Origin: Ariolimax columbianus
Lineage: Eukaryota > Mollusca > Gastropoda > Stylommatophora > Arionidae
Assembly: GCA_036924085.1 (NCBI GenBank)
Contig: JAVGWX010000011.1
Location: 26,219,976 to 26,283,975, forward strand
DNA length: 64,000 bases
Reading direction: 5' to 3'
The notes under the pieces are model-generated. The model had not been told where the DNA came from and did no database searches. It worked only from the letters and a program-made list of their open reading frames with translations. Position numbers and translations under genes: made by a program. Positions 50,701 through 64,000 of the stretch are shown here, piece after piece (positions within the stretch are counted from its first letter, which is position 1; every line of letters begins with the position of its first letter).

Positions 50701-53700
50701 TTCGAAAAAAGGTGTGTCCAAACAAATGGGTCAATGAGATCAGAGACGTATTGTTCGAAAAAAGGTGTGTCCAAACAAATGGGTCAATGAGATCAGAGAC
50801 GTATTGTTCGAAAAAAGGTGTGTCCAAACAAATGGGTCAATGAGATCAGAGACGTATTGTTCGAAAAAAGGTGTGTCCAAACAAATGGGTCAATGAGATC
50901 AGAGACGTATTGTTCGAAAAAAGGTGTGTCCAAACAAATGGGTCAATGAGATCAGAGACGTATTGTTCGAAAAAAGGTGTGTCCAAACAAATGGGTCAAT
51001 GAGATCAGAGACGTATTGTTCGAAAAAAGGTGTGTCCAAACAAATGGGTCAATGAGATCAGAGACGTATTGTTCGAAAAAAGGTGTGTCCAAACAAATGG
51101 GTCAATGAGATCAGAGACGTATTGTTCGAAAAAAGGTGTGTCCAAACAAATGGGTCAATGAGATCAGAGACGTATTGTTCGAAAAAAGGTGTGTCCAAAC
51201 AAATGGGTCAATGAGATCAGAGACGTATTGTTCGAAAAAAGGTGTGTCCAAACAAATGGGTCAATGAGATCAGAGACGTATTGTTCGAAAAAAGGTGTGT
51301 CCAAACAAATGGGTCAATGAGATCAGAGACGTATTGTTCGAAAAAAGGTGTGTCCAAACAAATGGGTCAATGAGATCAGAGACGTATTGTTCGAAAAAAG
51401 GTGTGTCCAAACAAATGGGTCAATGAGATCAGAGACGTATTGTTCGAAAAAAGGTGTGTCCAAACAAATGGGTCAATGAGATCAGAGACGTATTGTTCGA
51501 AAAAAGGTGTGTCCAAACAAATGGGTCAATGAGATCAGAGACGTATTGTTCGAAAAAAGGTGTGTCCAAACAAATGGGTCAATGAGATCAGAGACGTATT
51601 GTTCGAAAAAAGGTGTGTCCAAACAAATGGGTCAATGAGATCAGAGACGTATTGTTCGAAAAAAGGTGTGTCCAAACAAATGGGTCAATGAGATCAGAGA
51701 CGTATTGTTCGAAAAAAGGTGTGTCCAAACAAATGGGTCAATGAGATCAGAGACGTATTGTTCGAAAAAAGGTGTGTCCAAACAAATGGGTCAATGAGAT
51801 CAGAGACGTATTGTTCGAAAAAAGGTGTGTCCAAACAAATGGGTCAATGAGATCAGAGACGTATTGTTCGAAAAAAGGTGTGTCCAAACAAATGGGTCAA
51901 TGAGATCAGAGACGTATTGTTCGAAAAAAGGTGTGTCCAAACAAATGGGTCAATGAGATCAGAGACGTATTGTTCGAAAAAAGGTGTGTCCAAACAAATG
52001 GGTCAATGAGATCAGAGACGTATTGTTCGAAAAAAGGTGTGTCCAAACAAATGGGTCAATGAGATCAGAGACGTATTGTTCGAAAAAAGGTGTGTCCAAA
52101 CAAATGGGTCAATGAGATCAGAGACGTATTGTTCGAAAAAAGGTGTGTCCAAACAAATGGGTCAATGAGATCAGAGACGTATTGTTCGAAAAAAGGTGTG
52201 TCCAAACAAATGGGTCAATGAGATCAGAGACGTATTGTTCGAAAAAAGGTGTGTCCAAACAAATGGGTCAATGAGATCAGAGACGTATTGTTCGAAAAAA
52301 GGTGTGTCCAAACAAATGGGTCAATGAGATCAGAGACGTATTGTTCGAAAAAAGGTGTGTCCAAACAAATGGGTCAATGAGATCAGAGACGTATTGTTCG
52401 AAAAAAGGTGTGTCCAAACAAATGGGTCAATGAGATCAGAGACGTATTGTTCGAAAAAAGGTGTGTCCAAACAAATGGGTCAATGAGATCAGAGACGTAT
52501 TGTTCGAAAAAAGGTGTGTCCAAACAAATGGGTCAATGAGATCAGAGACGTATTGTTCGAAAAAAGGTGTGTCCAAACAAATGGGTCAATGAGATCAGAG
52601 ACGTATTGTTCGAAAAAAGGTGTGTCCAAACAAATGGGTCAATGAGATCAGAGACGTATTGTTCGAAAAAAGGTGTGTCCAAACAAATGGGTCAATGAGA
52701 TCAGAGACGTATTGTTCGAAAAAAGGTGTGTCCAAACAAATGGGTCAATGAGATCAGAGACGTATTGTTCGAAAAAAGGTGTGTCCAAACAAATGGGTCA
52801 ATGAGATCAGAGACGTATTGTTCGAAAAAAGGTGTGTCCAAACAAATGGGTCAATGAGATCAGAGACGTATTGTTCGAAAAAAGGTGTGTCCAAACAAAT
52901 GGGTCAATGAGATCAGAGACGTATTGTTCGAAAAAAGGTGTGTCCAAACAAATGGGTCAATGAGATCAGAGACGTATTGTTCGAAAAAAGGTGTGTCCAA
53001 ACAAATGGGTCAATGAGATCAGAGACGTATTGTTCGAAAAAAGGTGTGTCCAAACAAATGGGTCAATGAGATCAGAGACGTATTGTTCGAAAAAAGGTGT
53101 GTCCAAACAAATGGGTCAATGAGATCAGAGACGTATTGTTCGAAAAAAGGTGTGTCCAAACAAATGGGTCAATGAGATCAGAGACGTATTGTTCGAAAAA
53201 AGGTGTGTCCAAACAAATGGGTCAATGAGATCAGAGACGTATTGTTCGAAAAAAGGTGTGTCCAAACAAATGGGTCAATGAGATCAGAGACGTATTGTTC
53301 GAAAAAAGGTGTGTCCAAACAAATGGGTCAATGAGATCAGAGACGTATTGTTCGAAAAAAGGTGTGTCCAAACAAATGGGTCAATGAGATCAGAGACGTA
53401 TTGTTCGAAAAAAGGTGTGTCCAAACAAATGGGTCAATGAGATCAGAGACGTATTGTTCGAAAAAAGGTGTGTCCAAACAAATGGGTCAATGAGATCAGA
53501 GACGTATTGTTCGAAAAAAGGTGTGTCCAAACAAATGGGTCAATGAGATCAGAGACGTATTGTTCGAAAAAAGGTGTGTCCAAACAAATGGGTCAATGAG
53601 ATCAGAGACGTATTGTTCGAAAAAAGGTGTGTCCAAACAAATGGGTCAATGAGATCAGAGACGTATTGTTCGAAAAAAGGTGTGTCCAAACAAATGGGTC

Positions 53701-56700
53701 AATGAGATCAGAGACGTATTGTTCGAAAAAAGGTGTGTCCAAACAAATGGGTCAATGAGATCAGAGACGTATTGTTCGAAAAAAGGTGTGTCCAAACAAA
53801 TGGGTCAATGAGATCAGAGACGTATTGTTCGAAAAAAGGTGTGTCCAAACAAATGGGTCAATGAGATCAGAGACGTATTGTTCGAAAAAAGGTGTGTCCA
53901 AACAAATGGGTCAATGAGATCAGAGACGTATTGTTCGAAAAAAGGTGTGTCCAAACAAATGGGTCAATGAGATCAGAGACGTATTGTTCGAAAAAAGGTG
54001 TGTCCAAACAAATGGGTCAATGAGATCAGAGACGTATTGTTCGAAAAAAGGTGTGTCCAAACAAATGGGTCAATGAGATCAGAGACGTATTGTTCGAAAA
54101 AAGGTGTGTCCAAACAAATGGGTCAATGAGATCAGAGACGTATTGTTCGAAAAAAGGTGTGTCCAAACAAATGGGTCAATGAGATCAGAGACGTATTGTT
54201 CGAAAAAGGTGTGTCCAAACAAATGGGTCAATGAGATCAGAGACGTATTGTTCGAAAAAAGGTGTGTCCAAACAAATGGGTCAATGAGATCAGAGACGTA
54301 TTGTTCGAAAAAAGGTGTGTCCAAACAAATGGGTCAATGAGATCAGAGACGTATTGTTCGAAAAAAGGTGTGTCCAAACAAATGGGTCAATGAGATCAGA
54401 GACGTATTGTTCGAAAAAAGGTGTGTCCAAACAAATGGGTCAATGAGATCAGAGACGTATTGTTCGAAAAAAGGTGTGTCCAAACAAATGGGTCAATGAG
54501 ATCAGAGACGTATTGTTCGAAAAAAGGTGTGTCCAAACAAATGGGTCAATGAGATCAGAGACGTATTGTTCGAAAAAAGGTGTGTCCAAACAAATGGGTC
54601 AATGAGATCAGAGACGTATTGTTCGAAAAAAGGTGTGTCCAAACAAATGGGTCAATGAGATCAGAGACGTATTGTTCGAAAAAAGGTGTGTCCAAACAAA
54701 TGGGTCAATGAGATCAGAGACGTATTGTTCGAAAAAAGGTGTGTCCAAACAAATGGGTCAATGAGATCAGAGACGTATTGTTCGAAAAAAGGTGTGTCCA
54801 AACAAATGGGTCAATGAGATCAGAGACGTATTGTTCGAAAAAAGGTGTGTCCAAACAAATGGGTCAATGAGATCAGAGACGTATTGTTCGAAAAAAGGTG
54901 TGTCCAAACAAATGGGTCAATGAGATCAGAGACGTATTGTTCGAAAAAAGGTGTGTCCAAACAAATGGGTCAATGAGATCAGAGACGTATTGTTCGAAAA
55001 AAGGTGTGTCCAAACAAATGGGTCAATGAGATCAGAGACGTATTGTTCGAAAAAAGGTGTGTCCAAACAAATGGGTCAATGAGATCAGAGACGTATTGTT
55101 CGAAAAAAGGTGTGTCCAAACAAATGGGTCAATGAGATCAGAGACGTATTGTTCGAAAAAAGGTGTGTCCAAACAAATGGGTCAATGAGATCAGAGACGT
55201 ATTGTTCGAAAAAAGGTGTGTCCAAACAAATGGGTCAATGAGATCAGAGACGTATTGTTCGAAAAAAGGTGTGTCCAAACAAATGGGTCAATGAGATCAG
55301 AGACGTATTGTTCGAAAAAAGGTGTGTCCAAACAAATGGGTCAATGAGATCAGAGACGTATTGTTCGAAAAAAGGTGTGTCCAAACAAATGGGTCAATGA
55401 GATCAGAGACGTATTGTTCGAAAAAAGGTGTGTCCAAACAAATGGGTCAATGAGATCAGAGACGTATTGTTCGAAAAAAGGTGTGTCCAAACAAATGGGT
55501 CAATGAGATCAGAGACGTATTGTTCGAAAAAAGGTGTGTCCAAACAAATGGGTCAATGAGATCAGAGACGTATTGTTCGAAAAAAGGTGTGTCCAAACAA
55601 ATGGGTCAATGAGATCAGAGACGTATTGTTCGAAAAAAGGTGTGTCCAAACAAATGGGTCAATGAGATCAGAGACGTATTGTTCGAAAAAAGGTGTGTCC
55701 AAACAAATGGGTCAATGAGATCAGAGACGTATTGTTCGAAAAAAGGTGTGTCCAAACAAATGGGTCAATGAGATCAGAGACGTATTGTTCGAAAAAAGGT
55801 GTGTCCAAACAAATGGGTCAATGAGATCAGAGACGTATTGTTCGAAAAAAGGTGTGTCCAAACAAATGGGTCAATGAGATCAGAGACGTATTGTTCGAAA
55901 AAAGGTGTGTCCAAACAAATGGGTCAATGAGATCAGAGACGTATTGTTCGAAAAAAGGTGTGTCCAAACAAATGGGTCAATGAGATCAGAGACGTATTGT
56001 TCGAAAAAAGGTGTGTCCAAACAAATGGGTCAATGAGATCAGAGACGTATTGTTCGAAAAAAGGTGTGTCCAAACAAATGGGTCAATGAGATCAGAGACG
56101 TATTGTTCGAAAAAAGGTGTGTCCAAACAAATGGGTCAATGAGATCAGAGACGTATTGTTCGAAAAAAGGTGTGTCCAAACAAATGGGTCAATGAGATCA
56201 GAGACGTATTGTTCGAAAAAAGGTGTGTCCAAACAAATGGGTCAATGAGATCAGAGACGTATTGTTCGAAAAAAGGTGTGTCCAAACAAATGGGTCAATG
56301 AGATCAGAGACGTATTGTTCGAAAAAAGGTGTGTCCAAACAAATGGGTCAATGAGATCAGAGACGTATTGTTCGAAAAAAGGTGTGTCCAAACAAATGGG
56401 TCAATGAGATCAGAGACGTATTGTTCGAAAAAAGGTGTGTCCAAACAAATGGGTCAATGAGATCAGAGACGTATTGTTCGAAAAAAGGTGTGTCCAAACA
56501 AATGGGTCAATGATCAGATGTCGAAAAGGTGTCAACAATGGGTCAATGAGATCAGAGACGTATTGTTCGAAAAAAGGTGTGTCCAAACAAATGGGTCAAT
56601 GAGATCAGAGACGTATTGTTCGAAAAAAGGTGTGTCCAAACAAATGGGTCAATGAGATCAGAGACGTATTGTTCGAAAAAAGGTGTGTCCAAACAAATGG

Positions 56701-59700
56701 GTCAATGAGATCAGAGACGTATTGTTCGAAAAAAGGTGTGTCCAAACAAATGGGTCAATGAGATCAGAGACGTATTGTTCGAAAAAAGGTGTGTCCAAAC
56801 AAATGGGTCAATGAGATCAGAGACGTATTGTTCGAAAAAAGGTGTGTCCAAACAAATGGGTCAATGAGATCAGAGACGTATTGTTCGAAAAAAGGTGTGT
56901 CCAAACAAATGGGTCAATGAGATCAGAGACGTATTGTTCGAAAAAAGGTGTGTCCAAACAAATGGGTCAATGAGATCAGAGACGTATTGTTCGAAAAAAG
57001 GTGTGTCCAAACAAATGGGTCAATGAGATCAGAGACGTATTGTTCGAAAAAAGGTGTGTCCAAACAAATGGGTCAATGAGATCAGAGACGTATTGTTCGA
57101 AAAAAGGTGTGTCCAAACAAATGGGTCAATGAGATCAGAGACGTATTGTTCGAAAAAAGGTGTGTCCAAACAAATGGGTCAATGAGATCAGAGACGTATT
57201 GTTCGAAAAAAGGTGTGTCCAAACAAATGGGTCAATGAGATCAGAGACGTATTGTTCGAAAAAAGGTGTGTCCAAACAAATGGGTCAATGAGATCAGAGA
57301 CGTATTGTTCGAAAAAAGGTGTGTCCAAACAAATGGGTCAATGAGATCAGAGACGTATTGTTCGAAAAAAGGTGTGTCCAAACAAATGGGTCAATGAGAT
57401 CAGAGACGTATTGTTCGAAAAAAGGTGTGTCCAAACAAATGGGTCAATGAGATCAGAGACGTATTGTTCGAAAAAAGGTGTGTCCAAACAAATGGGTCAA
57501 TGAGATCAGAGACGTATTGTTCGAAAAAAGGTGTGTCCAAACAATGGGTCAATGAGATCAGAGACGTATTGTTCGAAAAAAGGTGTGTCCAAACAAATGG
57601 GTCAATGAGATCAGAGACGTATTGTTCGAAAAAAGGTGTGTCCAAACAAATGGGTCAATGAGATCAGAGACGTATTGTTCGAAAAAAGGTGTGTCCAAAC
57701 AAATGGGTCAATGAGATCAGAGACGTATTGTTCGAAAAAAGGTGTGTCCAAACAAATGGGTCAATGAGATCAGAGACGTATTGTTCGAAAAAAGGTGTGT
57801 CCAAACAAATGGGTCAATGAGATCAGAGACGTATTGTTCGAAAAAAGGTGTGTCCAAACAAATGGGTCAATGAGATCAGAGACGTATTGTTCGAAAAAAG
57901 GTGTGTCCAAACAAATGGGTCAATGAGATCAGAGACGTATTGTTCGAAAAAAGGTGTGTCCAAACAAATGGGTCAATGAGATCAGAGACGTATTGTTCGA
58001 AAAAAGGTGTGTCCAAACAAATGGGTCAATGAGATCAGAGACGTATTGTTCGAAAAAAGGTGTGTCCAAACAAATGGGTCAATGAGATCAGAGACGTATT
58101 GTTCGAAAAAAGGTGTGTCCAAACAAATGGGTCAATGAGATCAGAGACGTATTGTTCGAAAAAAGGTGTGTCCAAACAAATGGGTCAATGAGATCAGAGA
58201 CGTATTGTTCGAAAAAAGGTGTGTCCAAACAAATGGGTCAANNNNNNNNNNNNNNNNNNNNNNNNNNNNNNNNNNNNNNNNNNNNNNNNNNNNNNNNNNN
58301 NNNNNNNNNNNNNNNNNNNNNNNNNNNNNNNNNNNNNNNNNGAAAAAAGGTGTGTCCAAACAAATGGGTCAATGAGATCAGAGACGTATTGTTCGAAAAA
58401 AGGTGTGTCCAAACAAATGGGGTCAATGAGATCAGAGACGTATTGTTCGAAAAAAGGTGTGTCCAAACAAATGGGTCAATGAGATCAGAGACGTATTGTT
58501 CGAAAAAAGGTGTGTCCAAACAAATGGGTCAATGAGATCAGAGACGTATTGTTCGAAAAAAGGTGTGTCCAAACAAATGGGTCAATGAGATCAGAGACGT
58601 ATTGTTCGAAAAAAGGTGTGTCCAAACAAATGGGTCAATGAGATCAGAGACGTATTGTTCGAAAAAAGGTGTGTCCAAACAAATGGGTCAATGAGATCAG
58701 AGACGTATTGTTCGAAAAAAGGTGTGTCCAAACAAATGGGTCAATGAGATCAGAGACGTATTGTTCGAAAAAAGGTGTGTCCAAACAAATGGGTCAATGA
58801 GATCAGAGACGTATTGTTCGAAAAAAGGTGTGTCCAAACAAATGGGTCAATGAGATCAGAGACGTATTGTTCGAAAAAAGGTGTGTCCAAACAAATGGGT
58901 CAATGAGATCAGAGACGTATTGTTCGAAAAAAGGTGTGTCCAAACAAATGGGTCAATGAGATCAGAGACGTATTGTTCGAAAAAAGGTGTGTCCAAACAA
59001 ATGGGTCAATGAGATCAGAGACGTATTGTTCGAAAAAAGGTGTGTCCAAACAAATGGGTCAATGAGATCAGAGACGTATTGTTCGAAAAAAGGTGTGTCC
59101 AAACAAATGGGTCAATGAGATCAGAGACGTATTGTTCGAAAAAAGGTGTGTCCAAACAAATGGTCAATGAGATCAGAGACGTATTGTTCGAAAAAAGGTG
59201 TGTCCAAACAAATGGGTCAATGAGATCAGAGACGTATTGTTCGAAAAAAGGTGTGTCCAAACAAATGGGTCAATGAGATCAGAGACGTATTGTTCGAAAA
59301 AAGGTGTGTCCAAACAAATGGGTCAATGAGATCAGAGACGTATTGTTCGAAAAAAGGTGTGTCCAAACAAATGGGTCAATGAGATCAGAGACGTATTGTT
59401 CGAAAAAAGGTGTGTCCAAACAAATGGGTCAATGAGATCAGAGACGTATTGTTCGAAAAAAGGTGTGTCCAAACAAATGGGTCAATGAGATCAGAGACGT
59501 ATTGTTCGAAAAAAGGTGTGTCCAAACAAATGGGTCAATGAGATCAGAGACGTATTGTTCGAAAAAAGGTGTGTCCAAACAAATGGGTCAATGAGATCAG
59601 AGACGTATTGTTCGAAAAAAGGTGTGTCCAAACAAATGGGTCAATGAGATCAGAGACGTATTGTTCGAAAAAAGGTGTGTCCAAACAAATGGGTCAATGA

Positions 59701-62700
59701 GATCAGAGACGTATTGTTCGAAAAAAGGTGTGTCCAAACAAATGGGTCAATGAGATCAGAGACGTATTGTTCGAAAAAAAGGTGTGTCCAAACAAATGGG
59801 TCAATGAGATCAGAGACGTATTGTTCGAAAAAAGGTGTGTCCAAACAAATGGGTCAATGAGATCAGAGACGTATTGTTCGAAAAAAGGTGTGTCCAAACA
59901 AATGGGTCAATGAGATCAGAGACGTATTGTTCGAAAAAAGGTGTGTCCAAACAAATGGGTCAATGAGATCAGAGACGTATTGTTCGAAAAAAGGTGTGTC
60001 CAAACAAATGGGTCAATGAGATCAGAGACGTATTGTTCGAAAAAAGGTGTGTCCAAACAAATGGGTCAATGAGATCAGAGACGTATTGTTCGAAAAAAGG
60101 TGTGTCCAAACAAATGGGTCAATGAGATCAGAGACGTATTGTTCGAAAAAAGGTGTGTCCAAACAAATGGGTCAATGAGATCAGAGACGTATTGTTCGAA
60201 AAAAGGTGTGTCCAAACAAATGGGTCAATGAGATCAGAGACGTATTGTTCGAAAAAAGGTGTGTCCAAACAAATGGGTCAATGAGATCAGAGACGTATTG
60301 TTCGAAAAAAGGTGTGTCCAAACAAATGGGTCAATGAGATCAGAGACGTATTGTTCGAAAAAAGGTGTGTCCAAACAAATGGGTCAATGAGATCAGAGAC
60401 GTATTGTTCGAAAAAAGGTGTGTCCAAACAAATGGGTCAATGAGATCAGAGACGTATTGTTCGAAAAAAGGTGTGTCCAAACAAATGGGTCAATGAGATC
60501 AGAGACGTATTGTTCGAAAAAAGGTGTGTCCAAACAAATGGGTCAATGAGATCAGAGACGTATTGTTCGAAAAAAGGTGTGTCCAAACAAATGGGTCAAT
60601 GAGATCAGAGACGTATTGTTCGAAAAAAGGTGTGTCCAAACAAATGGGTCAATGAGATCAGAGACGTATTGTTCGAAAAAAGGTGTGTCCAAACAAATGG
60701 GTCAATGAGATCAGAGACGTATTGTTCGAAAAAAGGTGTGTCCAAACAAATGGGTCAATGAGATCAGAGACGTATTGTTCGAAAAAAGGTGTGTCCAAAC
60801 AAATGGGTCAATGAGATCAGAGACGTATTGTTCGAAAAAAAGGTGTGTCCAAACAAATGGGTCAATGAGATCAGAGACGTATTGTTCGAAAAAAGGTGTG
60901 TCCAAACAAATGGGTCAATGAGATCAGAGACGTATTGTTCGAAAAAAGGTGTGTCCAAACAAATGGGTCAATGAGATCAGAGACGTATTGTTCGAAAAAA
61001 GGTGTGTCCAAACAAATGGGTCAATGAGATCAGAGACGTATTGTTCGAAAAAAGGTGTGTCCAAACAAATGGGTCAATGAGATCAGAGACGTATTGTTCG
61101 AAAAAAGGTGTGTCCAAACAAATGGGTCAATGAGATCAGAGACGTATTGTTCGAAAAAAGGTGTGTCCAAACAAATGGGTCAATGAGATCAGAGACGTAT
61201 TGTTCGAAAAAAGGTGTGTCCAAACAAATGGGTCAATGAGATCAGAGACGTATTGTTCGAAAAAAGGTGTGTCCAAACAAATGGGTCAATGAGATCAGAG
61301 ACGTATTGTTCGAAAAAAGGTGTGTCCAAACAAATGGGTCAATGAGATCAGAGACGTATTGTTCGAAAAAAGGTGTGTCCAAACAAATGGGTCAATGAGA
61401 TCAGAGACGTATTGTTCGAAAAAAGGTGTGTCCAAACAAATGGGTCAATGAGATCAGAGACGTATTGTTCGAAAAAAGGTGTGTCCAAACAAATGGGTCA
61501 ATGAGATCAGAGACGTATTGTTCGAAAAAAGGTGTGTCCAAACAAATGGGTCAATGAGATCAGAGACGTATTGTTCGAAAAAAGGTGTGTCCAAACAAAT
61601 GGGTCAATGAGATCAGAGACGTATTGTTCGAAAAAAGGTGTGTCCAAACAAATGGGTCAATGAGATCAGAGACGTATTGTTCGAAAAAAGGTGTGTCCAA
61701 ACAAATGGGTCAATGAGATCAGAGACGTATTGTTCGAAAAAGGTGTGTCCAAACAAATGGGTCAATGAGATCAGAGACGTATTGTTCGAAAAAAGGTGTG
61801 TCCAAACAAATGGGTCAATGAGATCAGAGACGTATTGTTCGAAAAAAGGTGTGTCCAAACAAATGGGTCAATGAGATCAGAGACGTATTGTTCGAAAAAA
61901 GGTGTGTCCAAACAAATGGGTCAATGAGATCAGAGACGTATTGTTCGAAAAAAGGTGTGTCCAAACAAATGGGTCAATGAGATCAGAGACGTATTGTTCG
62001 AAAAAAGGTGTGTCCAAACAAATGGGTCAATGAGATCAGAGACGTATTGTTCGAAAAAAGGTGTGTCCAAACAAATGGGTCAATGAGATCAGAGACGTAT
62101 TGTTCGAAAAAAGGTGTGTCCAAACAAATGGGTCAATGAGATCAGAGACGTATTGTTCGAAAAAAGGTGTGTCCAAACAAATGGGTCAATGAGATCAGAG
62201 ACGTATTGTTCGAAAAAAGGTGTGTCCAAACAAATGGGTCAATGAGATCAGAGACGTATTGTTCGAAAAAAGGTGTGTCCAAACAAATGGGTCAATGAGA
62301 TCAGAGACGTATTGTTCGAAAAAAGGTGTGTCCAAACAAATGGGTCAATGAGATCAGAGACGTATTGTTCGAAAAAAGGTGTGTCCAAACAAATGGGTCA
62401 ATGAGATCAGAGACGTATTGTTCGAAAAAAGGTGTGTCCAAACAAATGGGTCAATGAGATCAGAGACGTATTGTTCGAAAAAAGGTGTGTCCAAACAAAT
62501 GGGTCAATGAGATCAGAGACGTATTGTTCGAAAAAAGGTGTGTCCAAACAAATGGGTCAATGAGATCAGAGACGTATTGTTCGAAAAAAGGTGTGTCCAA
62601 ACAAATGGGTCAATGAGATCAGAGACGTATTGTTCGAAAAAAGGTGTGTCCAAACAAATGGGTCAATGAGATCAGAGACGTATTGTTCGAAAAAAGGTGT

Positions 62701-64000
62701 GTCCAAACAAATGGGTCAATGAGATCAGAGACGTATTGTTCGAAAAAAGGTGTGTCCAAACAAATGGGTCAATGAGATCAGAGACGTATTGTTCGAAAAA
62801 AGGTGTGTCCAAACAAATGGGTCAATGAGATCAGAGACGTATTGTTCGAAAAAAGGTGTGTCCAAACAAATGGGTCAATGAGATCAGAGACGTATTGTTC
62901 GAAAAAAGGTGTGTCCAAACAAATGGGTCAATGAGATCAGAGACGTATTGTTCGAAAAAAGGTGTGTCCAAACAAATGGGTCAATGAGATCAGAGACGTA
63001 TTGTTCGAAAAAAGGTGTGTCCAAACAAATGGGTCAATGAGATCAGAGACGTATTGTTCGAAAAAAGGTGTGTCCAAACAAATGGGTCAATGAGATCAGA
63101 GACGTATTGTTCGAAAAAAGGTGTGTCCAAACAAATGGGTCAATGAGATCAGAGACGTATTGTTCGAAAAAAGGTGTGTCCAAACAAATGGGTCAATGAG
63201 ATCAGAGACGTATTGTTCGAAAAAAGGTGTGTCCAAACAAATGGGTCAATGAGATCAGAGACGTATTGTTCGAAAAAAGGTGTGTCCAAACAAATGGGTC
63301 AATGAGATCAGAGACGTATTGTTCGAAAAAAGGTGTGTCCAAACAAATGGGTCAATGAGATCAGAGACGTATTGTTCGAAAAAAGGTGTGTCCAAACAAA
63401 TGGGTCAATGAGATCAGAGACGTATTGTTCGAAAAAAGGTGTGTCCAAACAAATGGGTCAATGAGATCAGAGACGTATTGTTCGAAAAAAGGTGTGTCCA
63501 AACAAATGGGTCAATGAGATCAGAGACGTATTGTTCGAAAAAAGGTGTGTCCAAACAAATGGGTCAATGAGATCAGAGACGTATTGTTCGAAAAAAGGTG
63601 TGTCCAAACAAATGGGTCAATGAGATCAGAGACGTATTGTTCGAAAAAAGGTGTGTCCAAACAAATGGGTCAATGAGATCAGAGACGTATTGTTCGAAAA
63701 AAGGTGTGTCCAAACAAATGGGTCAATGAGATCAGAGACGTATTGTTCGAAAAAAGGTGTGTCCAAACAAATGGGTCAATGAGATCAGAGACGTATTGTT
63801 CGAAAAAAGGTGTGTCCAAACAAATGGGTCAATGAGATCAGAGACGTATTGTTCGAAAAAAGGTGTGTCCAAACAAATGGGTCAATGAGATCAGAGACGT
63901 ATTGTTCGAAAAAAGGTGTGTCCAAACAAATGGGTCAATGAGATCAGAGACGTATTGTTCGAAAAAAGGTGTGTCCAAACAAATGGGTCAATGAGATCAG
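47785..64000. repeat. 53-bp satellite array, at least 300 units, runs off the window
   Basis: Unit GAAAAAAGGTGTGTCCAAAC, AAATGGGTCAATGAGATCAG, AGACGTATTGTTC, period 53, over 16 kb and nearly invariant. Variation is concentrated at the left edge (first unit CGGAAAAAGG, then GAGAAGTATT for GAGACGTATT at about 47881, 48307 and 48360). Inside, rare one-base indels appear (near 54205, 57543, 58420, 59162, 59775, 60838, 61740), plus one badly degraded unit at 56510-56540. The period is not a multiple of three, so open frames here appear only where an indel shifts phase; none is a gene. Confidence 0.98.
58242..58341. other. Assembly gap (100 N)
   Basis: Exactly 100 N inside the 53-bp array, a conventional placeholder for a gap of unknown size; true array length is therefore unknown. 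Confidence 0.99.

Noticed and set aside
47785..64000. Many 60-140 codon open frames in the 53-bp array, on both strands
   Set aside because: They appear only where a one-base indel or the N gap shifts phase; the 53-bp period otherwise puts stops in every frame. Translations are the same repeat phrase (EQYVSDLIDPFVWTHLF).
47785..64000. Partial CENP-B box likeness in the 53-bp unit (GTTCGAAAAAAGGTGTG)
   Set aside because: The 5' half (TTCGnnnnA) fits, but the essential CGGG half reads GTGT; in an A-rich repeat the half match is weak evidence.

Overview
The window is eukaryotic and most resembles a heterobranch gastropod mollusc, such as a sea slug. This is an inference from four single-exon class A GPCR genes that look like the chemosensory receptor family known from Aplysia, Elysia and Plakobranchus. 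It also fits the very high load of mariner and non-LTR fragments and of tandem repeats. There are no bacterial features, rRNA genes, CRISPR arrays or operons. The four receptors are the only host genes I can support; nearly everything else is degenerate transposon or satellite DNA.

Layout. 0-3.3 kb: a broken LINE endonuclease, a tRNA-like SINE head, and 42-, 30- and 61-bp minisatellites. 3.9-5.0 kb: GPCR1 (+). 5.6-14.5 kb: mariner and LINE debris, including a 3-kb array of a 26-bp unit and a LINE nested in another LINE. 16.6-19.5 kb: a second copy of the GPCR1 block with its own minisatellites and GPCR2 (+). 19.6-28.1 kb: LINE and mariner fragments and arrays. 28.2-29.3 kb: GPCR3 (-). 29.7-31.6 kb: one mariner remnant with two minisatellites inside its coding sequence. 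32-34 kb: 15-bp and 24-bp arrays. 34.3-42 kb: LINEs (one RNase H-bearing), SINE-like DNA, and a mariner holding a LINE insertion. 43.7-45.4 kb: a 19/21-bp array with a 746-bp higher-order repeat. 46.1-47.2 kb: GPCR4 (-). 47.8-64 kb: an almost uniform 53-bp satellite that runs off the window and contains a 100-N assembly gap.

Two points stand out. First, many minisatellites do not merely lie next to transposons. Their repeat unit is a short stretch of the transposon's own coding sequence, sitting at the correct place in the domain order: an RT block in a LINE, the linker and the ARW motif in a mariner, the C-terminus of another mariner, and two places in a third element. Second, GPCR1 and GPCR2 share a valine in place of the nearly invariant arginine of the TM3 E/DRY motif, while GPCR3 and GPCR4 keep it. 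GPCR1 and GPCR2 lie in a duplicated block of about 3 kb in which each copy expanded a different one of two ancestral minisatellites.
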